Of a DNA stretch of 64,000 nt, positions 35,747 through 44,896 are shown piece after piece. A program made the translations under genes and the position numbers. How positions within the stretch are numbered: position 1 is the first letter of the stretch; each line of letters starts with the position of its first letter. The notes beneath the pieces were generated by a model. The model ran no database searches. It was not told the DNA's origin and saw nothing but the letters and a program-made list of their open reading frames with translations. The stretch is from assembly GCF_900167255.1 (NCBI RefSeq), contig NZ_FUYB01000001.1:337632-401631 (forward strand), written 5' to 3'. The stretch is from Thiothrix eikelboomii. GTDB taxonomy: Bacteria > Pseudomonadota > Gammaproteobacteria > Thiotrichales > Thiotrichaceae.

Positions 35747-36162
35747 GCCTTCAAACCTGCGAACGGATCAATAATCCGCAGCCCTCCTTCAAGAATTTGC
35801 CCATGCTGCATATCTTCGGAATACAGTATGCTACAACCTTGCTCTAGCGCACTGGCCAGCATCAGGCTATCAAAATAACTGTAACCATAACGCTCCCCTA
35901 GCACGAGGGCTTGCTCAATTGTCTGACTGGTCACGATTGTGATCTAAAAATTACGTTGTAGCTCGTGGATAACATTCAGAATCTCCAAGTAGGCCTGCTG
36001 CTGTTTGCGACATAACACATTACTAACTTCGTTCAAGACTTGTGTGCTGATCTATGCATCTGACGCTTGAGCCGATTGCAGGGCAAGTGCTGCTTTCTCA
36101 GGTTCATCCTCTGAGTACAGATAAATCAACACATTGGAATCGAGGAAAACCCTAGCGAGCAT
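35743..36162 (-). pseudogene. PIN-domain toxin (VapC-like) with two in-frame stop codons
   Basis: From ATG 36162 the frame reads MLARVFLDSNVLIYLYSED, a PIN-domain start with its first acidic residue (Asp8). It then meets TAG at codon 37 (36054-36052) and another TAG at codon 73 (35946-35944). In the same frame it continues with STQVLNEVSNVL and finally YFDSLMLASALEQG and LYSEDMQHG to the stop near 35743. All PIN motifs are present with no frameshift, so decay looks recent. The start overlaps the antitoxin gene by 11 bases. PIN toxins are RNases; this one is presumably inactive. Its last bases overlap the TIR-STAND stop. Confidence 0.8.
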
Positions 36163-36451
36163 TAGCATCCTCACGGTCGAAACGATAACCGTAGGTTTTC
36201 AAACTGATCGCATTAAACTGTTTCTTGATGGGCTGCGAGGCTGTCAGTGGTTGCAAACGGTTTTCGCGCATCAGTTTTTGCAAGCAGTCAAAGGTCAGAC
36301 TAGGGTAAAGCTCAGCCAATCTGCCAATTTTCGCCCAATAATCCACTTGCCCACCTAAAGTACGCTGAAATATTTGCGCCTGTTGCCTTGCAGATTCGAC
36401 AGTTTCATTGGAAAGCTTCACGCTGGTAGCCAGATTACCACCTATAGTCAC
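36152..36451 (-). CDS. ParD-like antitoxin of a type II toxin-antitoxin pair
   Basis: 99 aa, starting at GTG 36451. The segment TSVKLSNETVESARQQAQ and then GGQVDYWAKIGRLAELYP match the ParD_like antitoxin family, with an N-terminal ribbon-helix-helix-like DNA-binding part. The C-terminal 40 residues, ending in a charged RFDREDANAR, would wrap the toxin. It overlaps the broken PIN gene by 11 bases, the usual antitoxin-first order. A perfect 19-bp palindrome sits just upstream, as expected for autorepression. The GTG has no evident Shine-Dalgarno. Confidence 0.75.
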   Translation of the reverse strand: MTIGGNLATSVKLSNETVESARQQAQIFQRTLGGQVDYWAKIGRLAELYPSLTFDCLQKLMRENRLQPLTASQPIKKQFNAISLKTYGYRFDREDANAR

Positions 36452-36454
36452 TAA

Positions 36455-36473
36455 AAGTTACTGTTAGTAACTT
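36455..36473. promoter_or_regulatory. Palindromic operator of the toxin-antitoxin pair
   Basis: AAGTTACTGTTAGTAACTT is a perfect 8-3-8 palindrome, four bases upstream of the antitoxin start. Position and symmetry fit the autoregulatory operator bound by ribbon-helix-helix antitoxins. Confidence 0.6.
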
Positions 36474-36544
36474 AATCTTAGGTTGGCATCCTATTAACGT
36501 CAAGCTATAAGCCCCAGTCCTCCAGCTTAAGCAACATCTATCGC

Positions 36545-37972
36545 TCAAGCTTTTTCAAACCCCAGCTCCTTTAATTTGCGTGTCAGTGTGTTCCGCCCCC
36601 AACCCAATAATTCAGCCGCTTCAATCTTGCGCCCGCCGGTTTTATCGAGAGCAGCTTGCAGCAGGATACGTTCAAAAATCGGGTACATCTCATCCAGAAA
36701 AGCGGTTGAACCTTTGGCTAAACGGTGGCTGGCAAATTGGGCTAACGCTTTTTCCCAATCACCGGGGAGTTCAGCTTTAGATTGCTCACGCTCTTGCAAC
36801 TCACTGGGTAAATCATCCATTACCACCTCTTGCCCAGAAGCCATCACCGTCAACCAACGACAGGTATTTTCTAATTGGCGTACATTGCCCGGCCACATTA
36901 AGCTTTGTAAATAAGCCGTGACTGCTGGAGACAGAACCTTCGCATCGACATGCAATTCTTCCGCTGCCCGCATCAGGAAAAACTTTAGCAACAGCGGAAT
37001 ATCCTCGCGGCGCTCGCGCAAGGGTGGATTGTGAATACGAATTACATTTAAACGATGGAATAAGTCCTCCCGAAATGAACCTTTACGAACTAACTCCTCT
37101 AGATTCTGGTGGGTGGCCGCAATAATGCGTACATCTACTTTAACCGGAGTATGCCCCCCTACTCGATAGAAAGTGCCTTCGGCTAAGACTCGCAATAAAC
37201 GGGTCTGAAGCTCGGCGGGCATATCACCAATTTCATCTAAGAATAGAGTCCCTGTATCCGCTTGCTCAAAGCGGCCTTTGCGCTGTGCATACGCGCCGGT
37301 AAAGGCACCTTTTTCGTGTCCAAATAATTCAGACTCTAATAGCTCACTGGGAATAGCAGCGGTATTTAAGGCAATAAAGGGTTTATTAGCTCGTGGGCTA
37401 TGCGTATGCAGGGCTTTAGCGACCAACTCCTTGCCTGTTCCAGACTCGCCAGTAATCAATACTGTAATACTCGATTTAGACAACCGCCCAATTGCACGAA
37501 AAACTTCCTGCATGGAAGGCGCCTTACCAATAATTTCTCCGGCTGCAAAACCACTATCAGTCGCCAGCTCACCCACGACTTGGGTGCGACTTTCTTGGCG
37601 CATCCGACACGCACGACGAACTAATTCGACCGCTTCATTGACATCAAACGGCTTGGGTAGATATTCAAACGCCCCTCCACGATAAGCCGATACGGCACTA
37701 TCTAAATCTGAATGAGCCGTCATAATAATCACCGGCACATCAGGATGCCCTGTTTGCATTTTGGACAAGAGCGTCAGACCATCCGTGCCGGGCATACGAA
37801 TATCCGTCAGGAGTACCTCCGGCTCTTCCATCCGTAAAGCCTGCAGCACTTGATCAGCCCCCTCAAAGCTACGTACCTTGATACCTGCTTTCTGCAAGGC
37901 GCGCTCTAAAACCCAACGAATCGAGCGGTCATCATCTGCGATCCAGATTTGCTCAGCCTGGTTGATTTCCAT
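36545..37972 (-). CDS. ntrC: Nitrogen regulation response regulator NtrC
   Basis: 475 aa. Receiver domain 1-120 with Asp57 (LLTDIRM) and Lys in LPKPFD; AAA+ sigma-54 interaction domain with Walker A GESGTGKE, the sigma-contact loop GAFTGA and Walker B TLFLDEIGDMP; C-terminal Fis-type HTH (RKIEAAELLGWGRNTLTRKL). Phosphorylated NtrC drives sigma-54 promoters under nitrogen limitation; likely targets here are glnA and ntrB. It overlaps ntrB by 20 bases. The intergenic 36474-36544 shows only a weak hairpin. Confidence 0.97.
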   Translation of the reverse strand: MEINQAEQIWIADDDRSIRWVLERALQKAGIKVRSFEGADQVLQALRMEEPEVLLTDIRMPGTDGLTLLSKMQTGHPDVPVIIMTAHSDLDSAVSAYRGGAFEYLPKPFDVNEAVELVRRACRMRQESRTQVVGELATDSGFAAGEIIGKAPSMQEVFRAIGRLSKSSITVLITGESGTGKELVAKALHTHSPRANKPFIALNTAAIPSELLESELFGHEKGAFTGAYAQRKGRFEQADTGTLFLDEIGDMPAELQTRLLRVLAEGTFYRVGGHTPVKVDVRIIAATHQNLEELVRKGSFREDLFHRLNVIRIHNPPLRERREDIPLLLKFFLMRAAEELHVDAKVLSPAVTAYLQSLMWPGNVRQLENTCRWLTVMASGQEVVMDDLPSELQEREQSKAELPGDWEKALAQFASHRLAKGSTAFLDEMYPIFERILLQAALDKTGGRKIEAAELLGWGRNTLTRKLKELGFEKA

Positions 37973-39044
37973 CAGTACCCTCTCCTCTGTCTAAGGGGAT
38001 TAGAATCGAAAAGCAGGTGTAACCCGACACCGACTCACATTGAATTAAGCCCCCATGTTGACGCAGCAAAGCTTGAGCAATTGCCAGCCCCAATCCACTG
38101 CCATCGGCATGCCCACTCACCATAGGGAGAAAAATTTTATCTATTAAATGGGCAGGCACACCCTCACCGTCATCACAAATATCCGCTCGCAGCACAAGGC
38201 GATGCCGTCGCTGTTGAATCGTAAACTGCCGCAGTATCCGAGTACGCAGCCAAATCGTGCCACTCTCGCCTACTGCCCGCACGGCGTTATTCACAATATT
38301 TAAGCAAACTTGCACCAGCTGACCACGATCACCTAATAGCTCAGGAATACTCGGGTCATAGTCACGTATAAACCGCACATTGGCAGCTCCCTCAATTTCG
38401 ACCAAGTTACGCACATATTCCAGCACTTCATGAATATTTACCGGCTCACGACAAGGCAACTTGCCCGGCCCTAACATGCCATTCACTAAATGCTTGAGGC
38501 GATCAGCTTCCGCAATAATAATCTGGGTATATTCTTTTAACTCTGGATTCTCAAGTTCCGCTTCCAATAATTGGGCAGCTCCCCGCAACCCCCCTAAAGG
38601 ATTTTTGATCTCATGGGCGATTCCACGGACGAGTTCATGCACCGCCTGCTGCTGATTGAGAATCTGCTTCTCCCGCACGATGCGCATTTGCCGATCAACG
38701 CGCTGCATTTCTAGTAATAAACCGGTAATTTTGCGTGGCTCATATTCATAGACAGGGGTGATAATGCAATCGACCGTGATGGGCTGCTCATCTAGCAAAT
38801 ACATCACTTGCTCACGCACGGCTTGTGGCTCATTGAGTTGCCATGCAAGCCGCAATTGGGCATGAAAGACATCGCTATGCACCAAATAAGTGATATTACT
38901 ACTGCGCATACGTTGCAAACTTTGCCCAAATAACATTTCAGCGGACTGATTCATATAAGCAACACACAAATCCGCGTCCAAAACGACCACTGCACAGGCC
39001 ATCAAATCCATTAGATTATCGTCATTCATGCGTATTTGTTCCAT
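37953..39044 (-). CDS. ntrB: Nitrogen regulation sensor kinase NtrB
   Basis: 363 aa from ATG 39044. An N-terminal PAS-like domain (CAVVVLDADLCVAYMNQSAE) is followed by the HisKA phosphoacceptor GIAHEIKNPLGG with His144 and a HATPase domain (N-box NIVNNAVRAV; G-boxes DDGEGVPAH and GSGLGLAIAQ). It is cytoplasmic and controlled by PII. The start is in doubt: the sigma-54 promoter upstream predicts transcription from about 39045, which would make ATG 39044 almost leaderless. The in-frame ATG at 39029 (MNDDNLMDL), with GGAAC upstream, may be the true start. Confidence 0.96.
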   Translation of the reverse strand: MEQIRMNDDNLMDLMACAVVVLDADLCVAYMNQSAEMLFGQSLQRMRSSNITYLVHSDVFHAQLRLAWQLNEPQAVREQVMYLLDEQPITVDCIITPVYEYEPRKITGLLLEMQRVDRQMRIVREKQILNQQQAVHELVRGIAHEIKNPLGGLRGAAQLLEAELENPELKEYTQIIIAEADRLKHLVNGMLGPGKLPCREPVNIHEVLEYVRNLVEIEGAANVRFIRDYDPSIPELLGDRGQLVQVCLNIVNNAVRAVGESGTIWLRTRILRQFTIQQRRHRLVLRADICDDGEGVPAHLIDKIFLPMVSGHADGSGLGLAIAQALLRQHGGLIQCESVSGYTCFSILIPLDRGEGTDGNQPG

Positions 39045-39055
39045 GCGAGTTAAAC

Positions 39056-39071
39056 TGCAAAATTAATGCCA
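39056..39071 (-). promoter_or_regulatory. Sigma-54 (-24/-12) promoter of ntrBC
   Basis: Read on the minus strand the site is TGGCATTAATTTTGCA, with GG and GC exactly 10 bases apart and the same outer hexamer/pentamer as the glnA promoter (TGGCAT ... TTGCA). The -12 C is 39057, so transcription would begin near 39045, at the annotated ntrB start codon. Confidence 0.7.
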
Positions 39072-39127
39072 AATAGGCGGATTACTCATCCACCGTCCTA
39101 AAGCTCAAGATCAGCCCACCTGAGTTT

Positions 39128-39142
39128 GCACTAAATAAGTGC
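39128..39142. promoter_or_regulatory. NtrC-type enhancer site upstream of ntrBC
   Basis: GCAC-TAAATAA-GTGC fits GCAC-N7-GTGC exactly. Its centre is 65 bases from the -24 GG of the ntrB promoter, near -90 from the predicted start, almost the same geometry as at glnA. It would give NtrC autoregulation. The rest of 39045-39288 holds no gene. Confidence 0.65.
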
Positions 39143-39288
39143 AGCTCGGCGAGCTTCGCCTTAGTTTAGGGGTATTAGGCTGTACTCACTGTTTGAACAA
39201 GCGAGTTTAAAGCTCAGCGAGTTTGTTTCTTTTTAGCTAAACTCAGGCACAATAGCGCCCCTCACTGAACATAAGCATTGATACTTGT

Positions 39289-40104
39289 ATGTTTTTATTA
39301 TCCAAACATTGGCTGGTTTCGCTGATTATTATTTTCAGCTTAGGCTTTTCAACGCTGTCTGCCGCTGAACCCGCTTGGCAACAAGCACTGCCCACCCCCA
39401 CGAAACCCAGTTTGAGTCGACTAGCAGGGTATCAGCAGGATTTATTTCAGTATTTTTTAAGCCGCTCTTTGCAGGGTAAAGGCAAGCAAGCCTTTCAAAA
39501 AGTCAGTCAGCGCGTAGCCAATAATATTACTTGGCGCAATCGGAAAGGGAATAATGCTTATCTAGCAGCTTATGAGCGCTCTTATCCCTTTATTAAAAAG
39601 GTCGATCTCCAGCAAATGCCGGCGATTATTCTCCTGATTCCCTATTTAGAATCACAATGGCAAGGCACACGCGGCGATCCTTCCGGCGATTATGGTTATT
39701 GGCAAATGGTACCTGAGGTGGTCGATGAGTTGCGCACCCTCGATCATGCCCCAAGTGGAATTAAAAAATCTAGCGCGAATACCATCCGCAGCAAAGCCTC
39801 GCTCAGCACTCAAGCGGCACAATTGCATTTACGCCGCTATTATTTCTATTTTGCTAAAGTCGCTCATCACTCAGAAACAGATGCTTGGCTATTGACGATG
39901 ACTGCTTATAACTGGGGGGCAGGCAATGTTAAGCGCCTATTAGCTGACTTAGAAGCTAAAGGTATTAAGGCGAATTACTCCAACTTTTATCAAGCCTTAT
40001 ATAAAAAACAACGCGCTAATCCTGCTGACATTTCCCTACGTGCTGCGGTCGAATATGTACCGAGTCTTTGGCATATTGCGCAGATGTTGGATGACACTTA
40101 CTAA
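39289..40104 (+). CDS. Lytic transglycosylase, SLT-domain protein
   Basis: 271 aa with a signal peptide (about residues 1-26, ending LSAA). The SLT/lysozyme-like domain has the catalytic glutamate in IPYLESQWQG (Glu121), the GDYGYWQM segment and the late AYNWGAGNVKRLL, as in MltD-type enzymes. No LysM domains are present. It would cleave peptidoglycan glycan strands in the periplasm to anhydromuropeptides. The cobU start lies five bases after its stop; there is no functional link. Confidence 0.88.
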   Translation: MFLLSKHWLVSLIIIFSLGFSTLSAAEPAWQQALPTPTKPSLSRLAGYQQDLFQYFLSRSLQGKGKQAFQKVSQRVANNITWRNRKGNNAYLAAYERSYPFIKKVDLQQMPAIILLIPYLESQWQGTRGDPSGDYGYWQMVPEVVDELRTLDHAPSGIKKSSANTIRSKASLSTQAAQLHLRRYYFYFAKVAHHSETDAWLLTMTAYNWGAGNVKRLLADLEAKGIKANYSNFYQALYKKQRANPADISLRAAVEYVPSLWHIAQMLDDTY

Positions 40105-40108
40105 ACCC

Positions 40109-40627
40109 ATGCAAACTTTAATCTTAGGCGGCGCCCGCTCCGGCAAAAGCCGTTATGCTGAACAACTGGCGCTGCAAAGCCAAAAGTCTGTGGTCTATAT
40201 CGCCACGGCTCAAGCACAAGATGCAGAAATGCAGGCACGGATTGCCCATCACCAAGCTAGCCGTCCTGTTGAATGGCTGACCTTAGAAGAACCTTTGGCT
40301 TTAGCCGCTACGCTGGCGGCTTATGCTCAGCCAGAACGCCTGTTATTAGTCGACTGCTTAACGCTGTGGCTCACCAATCTACTCTGCCTTGAGGATAGCG
40401 AGCAGCGTTTAAACAGCGAGCTGCGGGCTCTCTATGCTTTATTGCCACAACTACCCGGTGAGCTGCTCTTGGTCAGTAATGAAACGGGCTTGGGAGTCGT
40501 GCCAATGGGCGAGCTGACCCGCCGTTATGTGGATGAGGCTGGGCGCATGCATCAGCACTTAGCTGCACAGGTGCAGCAAGTAATTTTTATGCTTGCAGGC
40601 TTGCCACAGGTATTGAAAACCCTTTAA
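40109..40627 (+). CDS. cobU: Adenosylcobinamide kinase / adenosylcobinamide-phosphate guanylyltransferase
   Basis: 172 aa from ATG 40109. The start motif ILGGARSGKSRYAEQLA is the P-loop, and RIAHHQASRPVEW holds the histidine that takes the guanylyl group. Further hallmarks are LLVDCLTLWLTNLL and SNETGLGVVP. It phosphorylates and then guanylylates adenosylcobinamide for nucleotide-loop assembly of B12. It is transcribed away from the cobQ gene and converges on galM with a four-base overlap of stops. Confidence 0.95.
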   Translation: MQTLILGGARSGKSRYAEQLALQSQKSVVYIATAQAQDAEMQARIAHHQASRPVEWLTLEEPLALAATLAAYAQPERLLLVDCLTLWLTNLLCLEDSEQRLNSELRALYALLPQLPGELLLVSNETGLGVVPMGELTRRYVDEAGRMHQHLAAQVQQVIFMLAGLPQVLKTL

Positions 40628-41595
40628 ACCGGTCGATAGCTAAAACTATACTGCGTCAGCTGTCGATAAACTTGCCCCGGTTCTAGCTCAGCACTGGGGA
40701 AATGCGCGTGATTGGGTGCGTCTGGCCACACTTGCGGCTCTAAAGCTAAGCCTGCATGAGCGGCATAACCGCCGTCTAAATACTGCCCATCATACAACTG
40801 CAAACCCGGCTCAGTGGTCACCAAGCGCATACTAACCCCTGTTTGCCCTTGTAAATAAGCGACTGGCCTTAACATCTGCCGGACTGATGCCGTACAAAAA
40901 TTATGATCATATTGACTCTGCTGCCAATGAATCGGCTGGAGCTTGCGAAAATCAAAAGCAGTCTTGTCCACCGTGGCAATTTCCCCAGTCGGTATAGCCT
41001 CTGCATCCACGGGCAAATAATAATCGGCATGAATTTGTAATTGGTGATTTTGGATGCTGCCTGCACCGTCCAAATTGAAATAGCTATGGTGAGCGAAATT
41101 GCACAGCGTTGGCGCTGTGGTGGTAGCAGTGAATTCGACTTCTAAGGTCGCCGTTGCCAATAAGCGATAATGGAGAATTACGGTTAACTCTCCCGGAAAG
41201 CCCATCTGCCCATCCGCCAAACTAAGTTCTAAGCTTAGGCTAGACTGAGTATGAGCGATCACTGTCCACACCTGCCGATCAGTTCCCCTACTACCACCGT
41301 GTAATAAATGCTTACCTAGAAAATTGCGATCAAATTGATACATCTGCCCTGCGATCTTAGCCCGCCCCTGAGCAATCCGATTTGCAAAGCGTCCGACATT
41401 GCCACCGATATACGCTTGAGAATTCAAATAGCGGTTTAAGTCAGCAAAACCCAGTACTAGAGAATAAGGTAAGCCATCCAAGTGCAAATCCTGTAAAACC
41501 CCGCCCCAAGTTAAAACATGCGCTGTTAACCCACCCCCGCTTAACTCAAAGCGATAGATTGCTTTGCCCTCTGAATTGACTCCAAAACTTTGCAT
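40624..41595 (-). CDS. galM: Aldose 1-epimerase (galactose mutarotase)
   Basis: 323 aa from ATG 41595, preceded by GGAGAGG; the frame continues to ATG 41607. It has the galactose mutarotase core: IGGNVGRFANRIAQGRA, NFLGKHLLHGG, the catalytic-histidine CNFAHHSYFNLDG, and late glutamate GLALEPQVWPDAPNH. It interconverts alpha- and beta-aldoses. It lies between cobU and cobQ and looks like an insertion into the cobalamin gene group. No galactose genes are near. Confidence 0.93.
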   Translation of the reverse strand: MQSFGVNSEGKAIYRFELSGGGLTAHVLTWGGVLQDLHLDGLPYSLVLGFADLNRYLNSQAYIGGNVGRFANRIAQGRAKIAGQMYQFDRNFLGKHLLHGGSRGTDRQVWTVIAHTQSSLSLELSLADGQMGFPGELTVILHYRLLATATLEVEFTATTTAPTLCNFAHHSYFNLDGAGSIQNHQLQIHADYYLPVDAEAIPTGEIATVDKTAFDFRKLQPIHWQQSQYDHNFCTASVRQMLRPVAYLQGQTGVSMRLVTTEPGLQLYDGQYLDGGYAAHAGLALEPQVWPDAPNHAHFPSAELEPGQVYRQLTQYSFSYRPV

Positions 41596-41669
41596 TGCCC
41601 TCTCCAAACCTTGCTCTAGCTGATTAATGTCGATTAATACTGCAATTAATCACTTTAGTAATGAAATAG

Positions 41670-43112
41670 TTAGTGCATGATCGCTAAAATTTGCTCTAGC
41701 TGCAGCTCTGCTTCTAAACTATCCGCTAAACGCTCTAGTTGCTGTTCACGAATCGCATTAATATCTATGCTTTGTGCAGCCTCTAAACCCGCCCAAGTTA
41801 ACAGCGCCGTGACTGCAGCGGGTGAATCAAATAAGCCATGTAAATAGCTGGCAAAGATTTGATCGTCTGCTGACCGTGCGCCTTCGGGTTCACCCTCTAA
41901 ATAAGTGGCTGGTCGCTCTAGGGCTTGGCCGACACTCTGACCGCAATGGATTTCATAGCCTTGTAAGACAATACTTGGATCAGAGGCTAGAACACCTCGG
42001 CGATTGATCAATTGCTTATTAGGATGTAAAACTGTCTCTAACTCTAATAAACCCAAGCCTTGATGATAGCAGGTCGTACCCTCAATCCCCTGTGGGTCAT
42101 AAATACCTGTTCCCAGCATTTGCAGGCCACCACAAATTCCCATCAGCTTACCCCCATAGCGCAAATGCTGCTGAAGACGCGCTTCCCAACCTTGGGATCT
42201 CAGCCAATCTAAATCATAACCCGTATTTTTACTGCCCGGTAAAATAATCAAATCTGCTGCAGGGATAGGTTCGTTGTGACGGATATAACGAAAATCAAGC
42301 TGTGGATGTAAGCGCAATGGTTCGAAATCAGTGTGATTACTAATATGCGGCAAAACCGGAACAATCACCCGAAAACGAGCATCAGACCCCTGTTGCTCGG
42401 GCAAAGCATCTTCAGCATCTAAATGCAGCCCATGCAAATAAGGTAAAACACCGAGTACAGGCTTACCGGTATGCTTCTCTAACCAAGCCAAGCCGCTTTT
42501 CAGCAAACCTATATCCCCCCGAAAGCGATTGATCACGAAGCCTTTGATCCGTGCTTGCTCGGTCGGGCTTAATAAAGCTAAAGTTCCAACTAAATGTGCA
42601 AACACTCCACCACGATCAATATCCGCAATTAAAATCACCGGGCAATCCGCTGCCTCTGCAAAGCCCATATTAGCAATATCACCTGCCCGCAGATTAATTT
42701 CAGCAGGGCTACCAGCACCTTCTACCAAAATATAGGGATAGGCCTGTTTTAAACGTTCATAGGAGTCAAATACAGCTGCTGCAGCCTTAGGCTTATAGTG
42801 GTGATAATCCCAAGCCTCTAAATTAAGGAGGGCTTGCCCTTGCAAAATCACTTGTGCACCTGTATCGGTATTCGGCTTGAGCAAGACTGGATTCATGTGC
42901 ACCGTTGGAGCAATCCCCGCTGCTTGCGCTTGCAAAGCTTGAGCGCGGCCAATTTCCCCACCATCAGCCGTCACTGCACTATTGAGTGCCATATTTTGTG
43001 GTTTAAACGGTGCAACACTTAAACCTCGCCGCTTAAAGACACGACACAAACCCGCGACTAAGGTGCTCTTACCCGCATCTGACGTACAACCTTGAACCAT
43101 GAGTGTTGGCAT
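41670..43112 (-). CDS. cobQ: Adenosylcobyric acid synthase (cobyric acid synthase)
   Basis: 480 aa. An N-terminal dethiobiotin-synthetase-like ATPase domain ([27 protein letters not shown]) is followed by a class I glutamine amidotransferase domain with the nucleophile elbow [10 protein letters not shown] and the late histidine [11 protein letters not shown]. It amidates four carboxyls of adenosylcobyrinic acid a,c-diamide. It is divergent from cobT across 138 bases in which no cobalamin riboswitch box is seen. Confidence 0.96.
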   Translation of the reverse strand: MPTLMVQGCTSDAGKSTLVAGLCRVFKRRGLSVAPFKPQNMALNSAVTADGGEIGRAQALQAQAAGIAPTVHMNPVLLKPNTDTGAQVILQGQALLNLEAWDYHHYKPKAAAAVFDSYERLKQAYPYILVEGAGSPAEINLRAGDIANMGFAEAADCPVILIADIDRGGVFAHLVGTLALLSPTEQARIKGFVINRFRGDIGLLKSGLAWLEKHTGKPVLGVLPYLHGLHLDAEDALPEQQGSDARFRVIVPVLPHISNHTDFEPLRLHPQLDFRYIRHNEPIPAADLIILPGSKNTGYDLDWLRSQGWEARLQQHLRYGGKLMGICGGLQMLGTGIYDPQGIEGTTCYHQGLGLLELETVLHPNKQLINRRGVLASDPSIVLQGYEIHCGQSVGQALERPATYLEGEPEGARSADDQIFASYLHGLFDSPAAVTALLTWAGLEAAQSIDINAIREQQLERLADSLEAELQLEQILAIMH

Positions 43113-43250
43113 GACACACCTTCATCCCTCTTAGTAAGCGCCCGACTATAGCAGAGTTTTCACCCATCCAGCTTCGACTAAAACCTTTGGATTGCTTTCA
43201 GTGCATCAAGCTGCCAACATGCCAATTTCTTAATCTAACTAGGGTAAACT

Positions 43251-44300
43251 ATGAATTGGCTGGTGGCGTCTTGTGCAACTCCTAATCAACAGTTTCTTGC
43301 TTTAGCGCGGGCGCGCCAAGCTCAGCTCACCAAGCCACCACAAGCCTTGGGTACGTTGGAAACTATCGCGATTCGTTTAGCTGGGTTGCAAGCTTGCGAG
43401 CAGCCTTCCGTAGAACGGGTGCAGATCAGTATTTTTGCGAGTGATCATGGGATAGTGGCTGAAGGGGTATCTGCCTTTCCGCAAGCGGTCACGCAGCAAA
43501 TGGTTGCCAATTTTTTACAAGGGGGTGCCGCGATTAGTGTATTGGCAAAATCGCTACAAGCTTCATTAGAAATTGTCGATGTTGGTATCCTTGAGCCATT
43601 ATCCGAGCAAGCGGGCTTAGTAATCCAACGGGCGGGGGCTGGTACTGCTAATAGCCTGCAAACTGCCGCCATGACCTGTGAGCAAGTGCAGCTCGCCCTG
43701 CAAGCTGGCTATGCGGCGGCTGAACGCGCCTATAGCCACCAAGCTGAACTATTTATCGGGGGTGAAATGGGGATTGGCAATACAACCGCCGCGACTGTGT
43801 TGTATTGTGCTTTGCTAAATCTATCCCCTAGCACGATGACTGGAGCAGGAACAGGCTTAGATGCTGCAGGGATTGCGCATAAAACACAGGTGATTACCCA
43901 GATTCTGCAACGGCATGCGGCTTGTGGTCAGGATGCTTTAGCTTGGCTCACTTGTGCAGGGGGCTTTGAAATTGCCGCGCTCACAGGGGCTTATCTACGG
44001 GCAGCACAGTTGGGCTTACCGATTTTGCTCGATGGTTTTATCACAACTGCGGCGGCTTTGGTCGCGCTCAAACTACAACCAGCTCTTCAAGATTGGCTAT
44101 TTCTATCCCATACCTCAGCGGAGCGCGGGCATCAATCAGCGATAACCGCTTTAGGTTTACAACCCTTATTAGATTTGAATTTGCGTTTAGGTGAAGGCAG
44201 TGGAGCAGCAATAGCCTTACCTATTATGCGCCAAGCCTGTCTTCTGCATAATCAAATGGCCACCTTTGCTGAGGCGGCGGTGGCTGGCAAACTTCGATGA
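43251..44300 (+). CDS. cobT: Nicotinate-nucleotide-dimethylbenzimidazole phosphoribosyltransferase
   Basis: 349 aa. Motifs are FASDHGIVAEGVSAFPQ, VTQQMVANFLQGGAAI, GGEMGIGNTTAAT and the late LRLGEGSGAAIALP that carries the catalytic glutamate. It makes alpha-ribazole phosphate from dimethylbenzimidazole and nicotinate mononucleotide for the lower B12 ligand. It overlaps cobC by four bases and starts the cobT-cobC-cobS operon. Confidence 0.97.
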   Translation: MNWLVASCATPNQQFLALARARQAQLTKPPQALGTLETIAIRLAGLQACEQPSVERVQISIFASDHGIVAEGVSAFPQAVTQQMVANFLQGGAAISVLAKSLQASLEIVDVGILEPLSEQAGLVIQRAGAGTANSLQTAAMTCEQVQLALQAGYAAAERAYSHQAELFIGGEMGIGNTTAATVLYCALLNLSPSTMTGAGTGLDAAGIAHKTQVITQILQRHAACGQDALAWLTCAGGFEIAALTGAYLRAAQLGLPILLDGFITTAAALVALKLQPALQDWLFLSHTSAERGHQSAITALGLQPLLDLNLRLGEGSGAAIALPIMRQACLLHNQMATFAEAAVAGKLR

Positions 44301-44896
44301 GTATCACCTCTATTGATGTTCTGCGGCATGGCAAGGTTGTGACGCCGAATTTGTTTTGTGCCGCCTCGAATGAACCCTTAAGTGCAGTGGGTTGGCAACA
44401 ATTACGACAGGCCACTCATGCTTATAAGCCTGATCAAATTCTCTGCTCACCGAGTTGGCGTTGCCTGCAGTTTGCAAAAGAACTCAGTACCGAACAAACC
44501 CTACCCTTGCATATTGAACCGCGTATTCAAGAAATGAATTTCGGCGATTGGATCGGTAAAAGCACCCAAGAACTCTGGGCAACCGACCCAACCGGCCTGC
44601 AACAACTGTGGACAGATCCATTAAGCTTTACTGCTCCTCAAGGCGAGAGCATGCTGGCTTTTATCCACCGAGTACAAGCAGCTTGGAATGATGTCACTCG
44701 GCTTTATGCAGGGCAGCGCATTCTGCTGGTCACTCACGGCGGGGTTATTCGGGTGCTTTTAGCGCAAACCTTAGGAATAAACTATGCTCAAACGCTCCGT
44801 TTCGAATTAGGCTATGGGCAAGCGGTGCGCTTTCATGTGTATGCCGATCATACTAGCAGTGTTTATGGTTTAGGCTTGGAGCAACTCCGATGCTAA
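44297..44896 (+). CDS. cobC: Histidine phosphatase, alpha-ribazole phosphatase CobC
   Basis: 199 aa. The phosphohistidine motif VLRHGKV at residues 8-14 is followed by a loop without the usual G-x-x-D before EPLSAVG; the conserved IQEMNFGDWIGK and VTHGGVIRVLLA complete the fold. It would remove the 5' phosphate of alpha-ribazole phosphate or adenosylcobalamin 5'-phosphate. The operon position between cobT and cobS supports this. The altered first loop (VVTPNLFCAASNEPLS) is unusual for the family. Confidence 0.88.
   Translation: MSITSIDVLRHGKVVTPNLFCAASNEPLSAVGWQQLRQATHAYKPDQILCSPSWRCLQFAKELSTEQTLPLHIEPRIQEMNFGDWIGKSTQELWATDPTGLQQLWTDPLSFTAPQGESMLAFIHRVQAAWNDVTRLYAGQRILLVTHGGVIRVLLAQTLGINYAQTLRFELGYGQAVRFHVYADHTSSVYGLGLEQLRC

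Noticed and set aside
35743-36162. Reading the two TAG codons in the PIN gene as recoded (for example pyrrolysine-like) sense codons
   Set aside because: TAG is used as an ordinary stop by other genes in the window, and no recoding machinery is seen. Two nonsense mutations are the simpler reading.
36474-36544. Strong terminator for ntrC
   Set aside because: Only a short AAGCT/AGCTT pairing with no T-run is present; too weak to annotate.
43113-43250. Cobalamin riboswitch before cobT/cobQ or cobO
   Set aside because: No B12-box core bases were found in this interval or at 46228-46547 on either strand.
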